Shown here: positions 1-7,481 of the stretch, piece by piece
How the letters are laid out: every line of letters begins with the position of its first letter
Position numbering within the stretch: position 1 is the stretch's first letter
Assembly: GCF_017573545.1 (NCBI RefSeq)
Contig: NZ_JAGEOK010000052.1
Span: forward strand, 1-49,789
Reading direction: 5' to 3'
Source of the DNA: Actinomadura nitritigenes
GTDB taxonomy: Bacteria; Actinomycetota; Actinomycetes; Streptosporangiales; Streptosporangiaceae
Length of the DNA: 49,789 nt
Notes under the pieces: generated by a model
The model's database searches: none
The model's input: the letters and a program-made list of their open reading frames with translations, nothing else
Told to the model about the DNA's origin: nothing
Made by a program: the position numbers and the translations under genes

Positions 1-82
1 GCCGCAGAGGCTCCAAAGTCAAGGGTGGACGAAGTCCATCGCGAAGCGACGCCGAAGGCGCCCTTGACTTTGGAGGGGCGGC
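1..82. repeat. Multi-branch palindromic element (cloverleaf-like)
   Basis: A 15-bp perfect inverted repeat (11-25 with 61-75) encloses three perfect hairpins that abut with no unpaired junction base: 26-38 (stem 5), 39-49 (stem 4) and 50-60 (stem 4), each with a GAA triloop on the plus strand. Bases 1-5 (GCCGC) also pair with 78-82 (GCGGC) across a small internal loop. Every base from 11 to 75 is either paired or in a triloop. It lies in a gene-free stretch downstream of the mycosin gene and may extend past the window edge. It could be an extragenic palindromic repeat, a terminator or a structured RNA; nothing in the sequence decides between them. Confidence 0.8.
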
Positions 83-111
83 CCCGTACGCCAGCGCCAC
101 CCCACCACCCG

Positions 112-200
112 AACACCCCTCTTGCCATTCAAACGAACACCCACCTCGAGAGCCCCCAACACCCACCTCGAAAGCTTCCCGAACACTTACCTCGAGGCGC
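112..200. repeat. Degenerate direct repeat with 22-24 nt phasing
   Basis: Four copies related to GAACACCCACCTCGA begin near 112, 136, 158 and 182. Spacing is 24, 22 and 24 nt. The middle two copies share AACACCCACCTCGA exactly; the first and last are diverged. No coding frame here looks real. A related CACCCACCTCAGCG occurs once more near 311. The role is unknown; protein-binding iterons or decayed low-complexity DNA are both possible. Confidence 0.5.
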
Positions 201-340
201 CCTGAGTCCCCTATCCGATGGACCGCCCCGACGAATGCCCGTTGCGAGATCCCGGTTGCCATCCTGAAAGCGTCAAATACCAGCGCGACCAATTTCCGAA
301 TCAGGCATCGGCACCCACCTCAGCGCGAAAACCAAACCCG

Positions 341-385
341 CACACCCACACCCACACCCACACCCACACCCACACCCACACCCAC
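341..385. repeat. CACACC hexamer tandem repeat (G-rich on the minus strand)
   Basis: About 7.5 uninterrupted copies of a CACACC/ACACCC hexamer. On the minus strand, which is the transcribed sense of the adjacent mycosin gene, this reads as GGG runs separated by TGT, a pattern able to form G-quadruplexes. It begins about 45 nt past the mycosin stop codon, so it would lie in that transcript's 3' untranslated region. Confidence 0.85.
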
Positions 386-428
386 GATGCGCTACAGCAC
401 AGAAAACGAAACCAAACACCCGCCCCAA

Positions 429-1730
429 TCAACGGCGGTCTTCACCCGTCGGCAGGGCCGGGATGCGGCCCGGCTTCCAGCCCCGACGGCGTCCCATCGG
501 AATGACGGCGCCGCCGAAGGCCACGATGACGGTGAGGCCGAGGGCGCCACCGGCGATACCGAGCCCGATGTTCCGGGTGCGGTGGTCGACGGGCGCGGCG
601 TGCGCGATGGGGACGGGGCTGCTCAGCGGGCGGGCGGCGGACGTCTGCCCGGGCTTCGCGTTCGGGTCCATCACGGCGGACACCGCCTGCATCGGGCTGA
701 TCATCCCGTACCCGCTGCCCTGCCCGTTGCCGCCCTCCGCGGTGATCAGGATCCGGTTGATGACCTGCTGGTACGTCAGTTTCGGAAACCGGGACCGGAC
801 GAGCGCGGCGACTCCGGCGGCGTAGGGGGCGCTGAAGCTGGTGCCCTGCAGGCCGCCCGCGTAGCCGGTGCCGACGGTGGAGATGATGTCCTGGCCCGGC
901 GCGGACACGTCGATGCGCGTCTTGTGGTTGGAGAAGTCGGAGATCGTGCCGTTCTGGTCCACCGCCGCGACGGACAGGACGCCCGGATAGTTCGCCGGGT
1001 AGCCCGCGCTCTCCTTGCCGCGCTCGTCCTTGTCGACGTTGCCGGCCGCGGCGACGATCAGCGCGTCGTGCTGCTGCGCGACCTTGACGGCCTGCTGGAG
1101 GAGCGTGGTGTCGGGGGCGCGCGCCGAGACGTTGATGACCTTGGCGCCGTGCTCGGCGGCCCACTTGATCGCCTTCGGCAGCAGGGTGTTGTCGTCGGTG
1201 CTCTCACCGGTGGTGAACTTGGCGTCGAGCAGCTTGACCTGCGGCGCGACCCCGACGAACGGGACGTTGCGGCGGCGCATGTCGGACGCGGCGATGATGC
1301 CGGAGACCTGGGTGCCGTGCCCGTAGCAGTCGGTGGGCGTGGTGCCCGTCGCGTCGAAACTGCCGACGATCTTGCCCTTGAGCTGCGGATGCGCGGCCTC
1401 GATGCCGCTGTCGACGACGGCGACGGTCACGCCGGCGCCGCGGGTGATCGACCACGCCTGCTCGAAGTCCAGCCGCCGCTGCGCCCAGGGCTGCTGGGTG
1501 ATCGCCGAGGCGGGCTGGCCGCTCGGCTTGTTGCACTGGCCACCGGACGGGGCCTGCTGCTGCTTGCGCTCCGGGGACTTGGTCGGCGTCGGCTTCCCGG
1601 TGGCCGGCGGCTTGGTGGTCGGCGCCGCCTGCGGCCGGTCGCCGGGGGCGGCGGACGCGACCGGGGCGAACGCGAGTGCCGTGGTCAGGGCCAGGCCGGT
1701 GGCGCCGGCCACGAGTCCCGCTCCGCGCAT
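429..1730 (-). CDS. mycP: Type VII secretion-associated mycosin (subtilisin-like serine protease)
   Basis: A membrane-anchored S8 protease of the mycosin family, which process substrates of and stabilise ESX/type VII secretion systems. Visible order: N-terminal signal peptide ending near APVASA, a Pro/Thr/Lys-rich linker, the catalytic domain with Asp in VAVVDSGIE (about residue 107), His in YGHGTQVSG (about 138), oxyanion Asn in AAAGN, Ser in GTSFSAP (about 298), then a C-terminal hydrophobic helix (GIAGGALGLTVIVAFGGAV) and a basic tail. 433 residues is normal for the family. I chose the ATG at 1730 over the one at 1736 because AGGAG at 1743-1739 is 8 nt from the former and only 2 nt from the latter. 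No ecc genes adjoin it in this window. Confidence 0.93.
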   Translation of the reverse strand: MRGAGLVAGATGLALTTALAFAPVASAAPGDRPQAAPTTKPPATGKPTPTKSPERKQQQAPSGGQCNKPSGQPASAITQQPWAQRRLDFEQAWSITRGAGVTVAVVDSGIEAAHPQLKGKIVGSFDATGTTPTDCYGHGTQVSGIIAASDMRRRNVPFVGVAPQVKLLDAKFTTGESTDDNTLLPKAIKWAAEHGAKVINVSARAPDTTLLQQAVKVAQQHDALIVAAAGNVDKDERGKESAGYPANYPGVLSVAAVDQNGTISDFSNHKTRIDVSAPGQDIISTVGTGYAGGLQGTSFSAPYAAGVAALVRSRFPKLTYQQVINRILITAEGGNGQGSGYGMISPMQAVSAVMDPNAKPGQTSAARPLSSPVPIAHAAPVDHRTRNIGLGIAGGALGLTVIVAFGGAVIPMGRRRGWKPGRIPALPTGEDRR

Positions 1731-1888
1731 TCCCATCTCTCCTGAAACCGTGCGATCGCCATGACTCTAGACGATTCGCCGCCGTCACCCGGACTGCCGT
1801 CCTCATCGGGACACGCGCGCTCGCCGCCCTTCAGCGGAACTCCGGAAAGGTCCCGTCCCTCACGCGCGCTTCCGAAGGGCCCGCGCCT

Positions 1889-2773
1889 TCACTGGGATTC
1901 CTCGTCCTTGCGCGGCGGCTCGACGAGGTCCTCGTCCCACGTCCAACCGAGGGTCCGGGCGGTGGCGGCGAGGGCGTCCCGGCTGCGGCCGCTGATCTCG
2001 ACGGCGAAGTCGGCCATGCCGGTGTCGTGCCGGACGATCACGTCGGGGCCGCCGAACAGGGCGGTGTCGGCGCCGAGTTCCCGCCAGTTCTGGAAGCCCA
2101 TCGGCCGGTAGGCCGCCTCGATGCGCTCCCGCACCGGGGGGCCGTCCGGGAAGTCGTCGTCGCCGAGCTGGACGGACCAGCCGAAGTGGGACGGCAGCCG
2201 GACGGCGGCGAGCAGCACGAAGAACTCGGAGATCGACCGGGCCTGCAGGACCCACCCGTCCTCGCCGACGCTGGCGAGCACGCGCGGGTCGTCGTGGCCG
2301 GCCTCGGACGCGAGGTAGGCCCACTCGTTGCAGTACTCGTATTCGGCCATGAAGCAGCAGAGCCGCAGGTCACCGCCGGGTTCGACGAACGGGTTCGGTT
2401 CCGGCAGGCCCTCCGAGACGCCGTAGCCGGACGGGTCGGGCCGCAGCGTCAGCGGGTACTCGGGGTTCGTCCAGTACAGCCGGGGCGAGTACGTGAAGGA
2501 GTTGAACGGCAGGTCCCACCATTCGTCCAGCGCCTTCGGGACGGGCAGCGTCCGGTCGACGCCCTGGAAGGGGTCCTCTTCCTCGCCGGTCCATTCCTCG
2601 TGGAGCGCGCGGACGTAGGCGTGGTGCTCGGACTCGGACCATTTCGGCCACGGGTCGACTCCGGCGGGAACCGTGTAGCCCCATTCGTCCTGGAATTCGC
2701 GCAGCAGGTCCCAGCGCGGGCGCGGCGCGGCGAGCCGGTCCGCGAACCGCCCATAGTCGATGATCTCCGTCAC
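1889..2773 (-). CDS. SMI1/KNR4-like (SUKH-type) hypothetical protein
   Basis: A 294-residue soluble acidic protein with no signal peptide or membrane segment. The segment around PKALDEWWDLPFNSFTY and the acidic, aromatic-rich composition with many W, Y and D residues resemble actinobacterial SMI1/KNR4-like proteins of the SUKH group, some of which are immunity proteins for polymorphic toxins. That assignment is from overall look, not from a diagnostic motif. Translation appears to begin at a GTG, with no convincing ribosome binding site. It lies upstream of the mycosin gene on the same strand but 158 nt away, so it need not be co-transcribed. No toxin gene is visible next to it. Confidence 0.75.
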   Translation of the reverse strand: MTEIIDYGRFADRLAAPRPRWDLLREFQDEWGYTVPAGVDPWPKWSESEHHAYVRALHEEWTGEEEDPFQGVDRTLPVPKALDEWWDLPFNSFTYSPRLYWTNPEYPLTLRPDPSGYGVSEGLPEPNPFVEPGGDLRLCCFMAEYEYCNEWAYLASEAGHDDPRVLASVGEDGWVLQARSISEFFVLLAAVRLPSHFGWSVQLGDDDFPDGPPVRERIEAAYRPMGFQNWRELGADTALFGGPDVIVRHDTGMADFAVEISGRSRDALAATARTLGWTWDEDLVEPPRKDEESQ

Positions 2774-2868
2774 GCTGGCAGCGTAGTGCCCGCGCCCTCC
2801 AGAAGACCCCGAACCAGGCCATCAGCGGACCTTAGGGACTCAACAGCCGCCGTACTAGCATTCGGCGC

Positions 2869-3681
2869 GTGCACTCCACCGCCCCCGTCCCCCCGCCTCC
2901 GAGCGGGCCGCCTCCGGGGGAGCCGTTCGGCGAAGGCGGGGACCGCGCCTCCGCGAGGCGCCGGCTGGTCCCCGCCGCCGTGGTGTGCGCGGTCGCCGCC
3001 GTCGCGGCGGTGACGTGGGTCGCGGGCGGTTTCAAGGAGGCGCCGAAGCAGCCCGTCGAGCGGCCGGGCAAGGCGCTGAACGTCGGCCTGTTCACGGTGA
3101 CGGTCCGGGACGCGCGGCTCGGCCTGGTCAAGGGCGGGTTCGACGCGGCTCCGAAGCGGTACCTGATCGTCCGGATGCGGGTCGTCAACAACGGCAAGGA
3201 GACCGAGTCGCTCGGCAACGGCGGCCTGACGGACGGGCTCGCCGCGCGCACCAAGGCGGGCAAGTGGCTGGAGCCCGACCAGGTCGAGGGCGTCGCGGGC
3301 GGCGCGAAGACGGACTCGGTGCAGCCGGGCCTGCCCGTCGAGGCGTCCGCGATGTGGCAGGCGGGGCCGTCGGACGCGCCGCGCCGGTTCACCGTCGGCC
3401 TGCGGAAATGGGAGTACCGGACGGGGTTCACCGACGTCAGCTACAACTGGCTGCCCGACACCGAGGACGGCGCGCTCGCCGCGAAGATGACCCTCCCGGT
3501 CGCGGCCGCCGCGACTCCGGCGGCCCCCGCGTCGTCCCCGGCGCCGTTCCCGACCCGGGCGGCGCCCCCCACCCGCGCGGCGCGCCCGCCGTCCGGAGCC
3601 GCGCGCCCCTCGTCCGGAGCGGCGCGTCCGACCGCGCGGACCACCCGGCCGCAGCGGCCCCGGCCGACCGCGAGCCCCTGA
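2869..3681 (+). CDS. Membrane-anchored DUF4352-like protein, first of three
   Basis: 270 residues from a GTG. Order: short Pro/Gly-rich cytoplasmic tail (1-30), one transmembrane helix (about 33-53, AAVVCAVAAVAAVTWVAGG), an extracytoplasmic beta-rich domain (about 70-205) that starts FTVTVRDARLG and continues KRYLIVRMRVVNNGKETESL, the layout of DUF4352/Ig-like domains, and a long Pro/Ala/Arg/Ser tail (about 215-270) built from repeats such as PSGAARP. Its TGA overlaps the ATG of the next gene by one base, so the two are probably translationally coupled. The function is unknown. The wall-facing disordered tail suggests an envelope role, but that is inference. Confidence 0.8.
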   Translation: MHSTAPVPPPPSGPPPGEPFGEGGDRASARRRLVPAAVVCAVAAVAAVTWVAGGFKEAPKQPVERPGKALNVGLFTVTVRDARLGLVKGGFDAAPKRYLIVRMRVVNNGKETESLGNGGLTDGLAARTKAGKWLEPDQVEGVAGGAKTDSVQPGLPVEASAMWQAGPSDAPRRFTVGLRKWEYRTGFTDVSYNWLPDTEDGALAAKMTLPVAAAATPAAPASSPAPFPTRAAPPTRAARPPSGAARPSSGAARPTARTTRPQRPRPTASP

Positions 3682-4277
3682 TGGACGGGCGCGAGCTGCT
3701 GGTGCGCGGCGGTGCCGGGGTCGTCGGGACGGGCCTGCTCGTCGCGGCGATGTGGGTGCACACGATGCGGCCGAAGGTGGACGCCAAAGAGCTGGACCCG
3801 CTCCGCAACGACGGGAGGATCGGGCAGACCGTCTCCAACCGCATGTTCAGCGTCCGCGTCGACGGCGTGCAGGCGGCGCGGTCGCTGGCACCCGGTCTGA
3901 GCTTCGGGAACGAGCCTGCGATCGGCACCGACGGCATCTACCTCGCGGTGCGGATCCGGGCGAGGAGCGAGCGCGAGCCGCTCCGCCTCGGCACCGCGGT
4001 GCTGGAGACGCCCGGCGGCTACAGCTACCGGTACGACCCGCGCTCGGGGACGACGAGCACCGTCCCGGACATGCAGCCGCTGATCTGGGCGCCGGGGACG
4101 CTGCTGTTCGAGCTGCCGAAGGACCGCCTGCGCGGCGCGCATCTCGTCGTCGGGACGGGCGGGCTGCTCCCGCAACTGTCCGCCGCCGCCGACATCGACC
4201 TCGGGATCGACGCGAACCGGGCCGAGGCGCTGCTCCGGAGCGCCGCCGACCGCTTCGACCCGGAGGCGGGCTCGTGA
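3681..4277 (+). CDS. Membrane-anchored DUF4352-like protein, second of three
   Basis: 198 residues. The ATG shares its A with the TGA of the previous gene (TGATG). A single N-terminal transmembrane helix (about 9-26, GGAGVVGTGLLVAAMWVH) is followed by an extracytoplasmic domain starting FSVRVDGVQAAR with a later IYLAVRIRARSEREPL strand, echoing the first protein's domain in order and spacing. It lacks the Pro-rich tail. It is the middle member of a compact three-gene operon of look-alike proteins, perhaps subunits of one envelope complex. No catalytic motif is seen. Confidence 0.8.
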   Translation: MDGRELLVRGGAGVVGTGLLVAAMWVHTMRPKVDAKELDPLRNDGRIGQTVSNRMFSVRVDGVQAARSLAPGLSFGNEPAIGTDGIYLAVRIRARSEREPLRLGTAVLETPGGYSYRYDPRSGTTSTVPDMQPLIWAPGTLLFELPKDRLRGAHLVVGTGGLLPQLSAAADIDLGIDANRAEALLRSAADRFDPEAGS

Positions 4278-4885
4278 CGACCGCGGCCGGTTCCGGGTTC
4301 CACGACCCGCAGCCGACCAACCCCGACCTGCCCGTGATCCCCCCTCGGCGGCGGTCGCGGCTCCGCCCCCGCGACCGGCGCGTCGTCCAGGCGCTCGCGC
4401 TGACCGCGCTGCTGCCCGCCCTCCTCGTCCTGAAGTGGATGGACGAGACCGACAGCGTCCAGAAGAGCCTGAAACCGCCGGAGAAGGTGACGGACGTTCC
4501 GCACGGCGCGACCGGCACGCTGGTGGGCGCGCAGTGGAAGGTAATCGCCCGGCAGGCCACCGCGCCGCTGTCGTTCGGCACGAAGCCGAAGGACGACACC
4601 GTCACGGAACTGCGGGTCGTGCTCGCCGTCCGGCCGGACGACGCGGCCGCCGCGAAGGCGATCGGCTCCTACGGCATCGTCTACACCTTCACCGACGGCG
4701 ACGGACGCAGCTGGTCGGCGACCGGTCTCGCCGCCGGGACGGCGCGGCCCGGCGCGGTCAGCCGCCTCACCGTCAGAGGGACGGTGCCCCGAACGGTGGC
4801 GGAGGCCCTGGCGCTGCGGGTGCAGGCGCCGAAGGCGTCACGGAAGCAGGGGACGCCACTGCCTTCGCTGCGTTTCGCGCCGTGA
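4274..4885 (+). CDS. Membrane-anchored DUF4352-like protein, third of three
   Basis: 203 residues from a GTG whose last bases overlap the previous stop (GTGA). Cytoplasmic tail with Pro/Arg stretch (1-37), one transmembrane helix (about 39-56, VVQALALTALLPALLVLKW), then a beta-rich extracytoplasmic domain (WKVIARQATAPLSFG ... ELRVVLAVRPDD ... GIVYTFTDGDGRSW). The last 113 nt are antisense to the end of the convergent membrane-protein gene. Both reading frames are well supported, so the overlap appears genuine. Function unknown; context ties it to the two preceding proteins. Confidence 0.8.
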   Translation: MTTAAGSGFHDPQPTNPDLPVIPPRRRSRLRPRDRRVVQALALTALLPALLVLKWMDETDSVQKSLKPPEKVTDVPHGATGTLVGAQWKVIARQATAPLSFGTKPKDDTVTELRVVLAVRPDDAAAAKAIGSYGIVYTFTDGDGRSWSATGLAAGTARPGAVSRLTVRGTVPRTVAEALALRVQAPKASRKQGTPLPSLRFAP

Positions 4886-6074
4886 CCCGCGCCATCACCA
4901 GGTTGAACGCGGCGGCGAGCAGGCAGATCCGGAGGATCTCGAAGACCAGGCCCGTCCCGAAGTCCACCAGCGGCAGCCGCGGCATCCACCACGTCACCTC
5001 GTGCGGGCCGAGCAGCTCGTACACCCACCGGCGGGACGCGTCCCGGCCGACGTCCAGCGCGGAGAACAGCAGGCAGAACACCGCGAACGGCAGCATCCCG
5101 GACCGGCGGACGAGCCGCAGCCCGTACCAGGCGGGCAGCCACATCTCGCGGAACCCGCGGGTCAGCACCTCCCTGACGCTGCCCTGCCGCTCGATGCCCC
5201 CGGCCGCCGCGAGCCGCCGCGCGGCCCGGCCGCGGCCGAGCACGACCCGCTCGTCGCCCGCGTCCAAGCCGAGGATCACCCCGGCGATGACCAGCCAGAT
5301 CAGCGCGCCGAGCACCGCGTCCTTGAACGGCGGCCACAGGTCCAGGACGGGTCCGGCGGCGCCGTCGATCCACTGCCACGCCTGCCGCCCGGTGATCCGG
5401 TCGGCCGCGTCGCCGCGCAGGTGGTCGATCGTGAAGATGCCGAACAGCGTGAAGTTGATCTCCAGGAAGGCCATCAGCGCGCCCGCCGAGCGGCCGAGCC
5501 GCTCCTCCAGCAGCCACTCCACCGCCGTCTTGACCAGGAAGAACGCGGCGGTGATGGCGACGGCGAGCACGACGTGCTTCTCCAGCGAGATCAGCATGCC
5601 CATGCCCTTGAGCTGCCCCTGGAAGCCGCCCTCGGCGAAGCCGCGGCTGGCCGCCATGTCGGCGAACTCGCGGGCGTCGTCGGTCTGCATCCCCCACGCC
5701 AGGTAGAAGATCACGAAGGGGAGCGCGGCCCGCGCCATCGCGCCGACCACCGACTCGTCGTTCCCGACGGCCCACGGCGTCAGGTCGCCGTCCGCCGCGC
5801 GGGCGTGCACGACGTCCAGGCCCTCGCGGACGCAGTGCACCATCAGCACCGCCGTCGCCAGCGTGATCATCACCAGCAGCCCGACGGTGACGAGCGGCGC
5901 GACCGTCGCGGCGGTGCCCTTCATCGCGCCGAGCCGGTACCCACCGTACAGCGCGCCGTACCGCAGCAGCCGCCCGGCGGTGAACCACAGCGTCAGCGGC
6001 AGGACGAACCGTCCCGCGAGCTTGAGCGCGGCCCACGGCAGCAGCAGCGGCGACCGACCCGACAGTGCGAACAT
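4773..6074 (-). CDS. Polytopic membrane protein of unknown function
   Basis: 433 residues from the ATG at 6074 (MFALSGRSPLLLPW); an upstream in-frame start would add a Pro/Gly-rich, unlikely leader. About seven or eight hydrophobic segments are visible, for example ATVAPLVTVGLLVMITLATAV, VVLAVAITAAFFLVKTAV, AVLGALIWLVIAGVILGL and LRICLLAAAFNLVMA. The C-terminus is a Pro/Ala-rich tail (about 30 residues) encoded antisense to the end of the preceding plus-strand gene. No transporter signature or catalytic motif is recognised. It is transcribed alone: a strong hairpin lies just upstream and ends the sulfur operon. Confidence 0.8.
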   Translation of the reverse strand: MFALSGRSPLLLPWAALKLAGRFVLPLTLWFTAGRLLRYGALYGGYRLGAMKGTAATVAPLVTVGLLVMITLATAVLMVHCVREGLDVVHARAADGDLTPWAVGNDESVVGAMARAALPFVIFYLAWGMQTDDAREFADMAASRGFAEGGFQGQLKGMGMLISLEKHVVLAVAITAAFFLVKTAVEWLLEERLGRSAGALMAFLEINFTLFGIFTIDHLRGDAADRITGRQAWQWIDGAAGPVLDLWPPFKDAVLGALIWLVIAGVILGLDAGDERVVLGRGRAARRLAAAGGIERQGSVREVLTRGFREMWLPAWYGLRLVRRSGMLPFAVFCLLFSALDVGRDASRRWVYELLGPHEVTWWMPRLPLVDFGTGLVFEILRICLLAAAFNLVMARVTARNAAKAVASPASVTPSAPAPAAPGPPPPFGAPSL

Positions 6075-6167
6075 CGCGCCGATGCTACTCCGCGGGCCCC
6101 TACCGCCCCAGGCCACCGGCCTCCCCGGGCACCCCGGCACCGGCACCGGCACCGGCCGGGAAACGGC

Positions 6168-6206
6168 GAACCCCGCCGTCCCGGACGGACCGGGACGGCG
6201 GGGTTC
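6168..6206 (-). terminator. Rho-independent-type hairpin after the sulfur operon
   Basis: Perfect 17-bp stem (6168-6184 with 6190-6206) and a 5-nt loop. It sits 68 nt past the DUF1416 stop codon on the minus strand. No T-run follows, which is usual for high-GC actinomycete terminators. Confidence 0.85.
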
Positions 6207-6273
6207 GGAGGTTCCAGGCCGGACCTGGCCGGTACCCGCTCAGGGACGCCCCCGAGCGGGCGCACGGCAGAGG

Positions 6274-6582
6274 TCAGATGGCCACCTGGAGCGCGGCGAC
6301 CTCGCCGGTCTTGGCGGTCACCGCGTTGTCGACGCTGACCCCGCCCGCGGCCAGCACCCGCACCGTCCAGTCGCCGTCGGCGGCGAAGAAGCGGAACACG
6401 CCCTCGTCACCGGTGACGACCTCGGCGGTGAACTCGCCGGTCGAGTCGAGCAGGCGCGCGTACGCGCTGGACACGGGCGCGCCGTCACGGGTGACGGTGC
6501 CCTGGATGACGGCCTCGTTGGTCAGGTCGACGGTCGCGGGAAGGTGCGCCGTCTGCTCCGGCGCTGCGCAGCCCTGGGTCAT
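6274..6582 (-). CDS. sseC: DUF1416 protein (SseC-like sulfur metabolism protein)
   Basis: 102 residues. The sequence MTQGCAAPEQTAHLPATVDLTNEAVIQGTV... with a carboxypeptidase-regulatory-like beta domain (YARLLDSTGEFTAEVVTGDEGVFRFF) is the DUF1416 family, found directly after the cysA-type thiosulfate sulfurtransferase in mycobacteria and streptomycetes and named SseC there. A strong GGAGGAGCA ribosome site precedes the ATG. It is the last gene of a three-gene unit, 59 nt after the rhodanese. Its biochemical role in thiosulfate handling is not established. Confidence 0.9.
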   Translation of the reverse strand: MTQGCAAPEQTAHLPATVDLTNEAVIQGTVTRDGAPVSSAYARLLDSTGEFTAEVVTGDEGVFRFFAADGDWTVRVLAAGGVSVDNAVTAKTGEVAALQVAI

Positions 6583-6641
6583 TGCTCCTCCATCTCCGTG
6601 CACACGGAAAGATTCGTTCCGCCGGCGGCGGTGGGGTGTCG

Positions 6642-7481
6642 TTACTTGGGCTCGCCGAGCTCGATCGGCACGCCGACCAGCGAGCCGTACTCGGTCCACG
6701 AACCGTCGTAGTTCTTCACGTTCGGCAGGCCGAGCAGCTCGCGCAGCGCGAACCAGGTGTGGGACGAGCGCTCGCCGATGCGGCAGTAGGCGATCGTGTC
6801 CTTGTTCAGGTCGACGCCGGCCTCGGTGTACAGCTGCCGGAGCTCGTCGTCGGACTTGAACGTGCCGTCGTCGTTGGCCGCCTTGGACCACGGGATGCTG
6901 CGCGCGGTCGGCACGTGGCCGGCCCGCTGCGACTGCTCCTGCGGCAGGTGCGCCGGGGCGAGCAGCTTGCCGCTGAACTCGTCCGGGGACCGGACGTCGA
7001 TCAGGTTCTTGCTGCCGATCGCGTCGACGACCTCGTCGCGGAAGGCGCGGATCGAGAGGTCCTGCTCGGTGGCCTTGTAGTCGGTCCGCGGACGCGACGG
7101 GACGTCCTCGACCAGCTCGCGGGAGTCCAGCTCCCACTTCTTGCGGCCGCCGTCGAGCAGCTTCACCTTGTCGTGCCCGTACAGCTTGAAGTACCAGTAC
7201 GCGTAGGCGGCGAACCAGTTGTTGTTGCCGCCGTAGAGGATCACCAGGTCGTCGTTGGCGATGCCCTTGGCGGACAGCAGCTGCTCGAAGCCGGTCTTGT
7301 CCACGAAGTCGCGGCGGACCGGGTCCTGCAGCTCGGTCTTCCAGTCGATCTTGACGGCGCCACGGATGTGGCCCTTGTCGTAGGCGGACACGTCCTCGTC
7401 CACCTCGACCAGGACCAGGCCCGGGTCGTCCAGGTGGGCCTCGACCCAATCGGTGTCCACCAGGACGTCGGAGCGGCTCAT
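6642..7481 (-). CDS. Thiosulfate sulfurtransferase (tandem rhodanese, CysA/SseA-type)
   Basis: 279 residues with two rhodanese domains. The N-terminal one is catalytically inactive (about 5-125); the C-terminal one (about 150-275) carries the active Cys in YCRIGERSSHTW (C233), the loop typical of actinobacterial CysA-type thiosulfate:cyanide sulfurtransferases. It transfers sulfane sulfur from thiosulfate to cyanide or thiol acceptors in the cytoplasm. The start overlaps the DUF4395 stop (ATGA), so the two are coupled. With DUF1416 downstream and a Cys-containing leader peptide upstream, the unit is likely controlled by cysteine or sulfur supply. Confidence 0.95.
   Translation of the reverse strand: MSRSDVLVDTDWVEAHLDDPGLVLVEVDEDVSAYDKGHIRGAVKIDWKTELQDPVRRDFVDKTGFEQLLSAKGIANDDLVILYGGNNNWFAAYAYWYFKLYGHDKVKLLDGGRKKWELDSRELVEDVPSRPRTDYKATEQDLSIRAFRDEVVDAIGSKNLIDVRSPDEFSGKLLAPAHLPQEQSQRAGHVPTARSIPWSKAANDDGTFKSDDELRQLYTEAGVDLNKDTIAYCRIGERSSHTWFALRELLGLPNVKNYDGSWTEYGSLVGVPIELGEPK

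Noticed and set aside
11..75. The cloverleaf-like palindrome as a tRNA gene
   Set aside because: Acceptor arm, D and T loop invariants and CCA-proximal geometry are missing; loops are GAA triloops and the outer stem is 15 bp.
218..505. A short ORF encoding a (TH)n tract
   Set aside because: It merely translates the CACACC repeat and has no ribosome site or homologous look.
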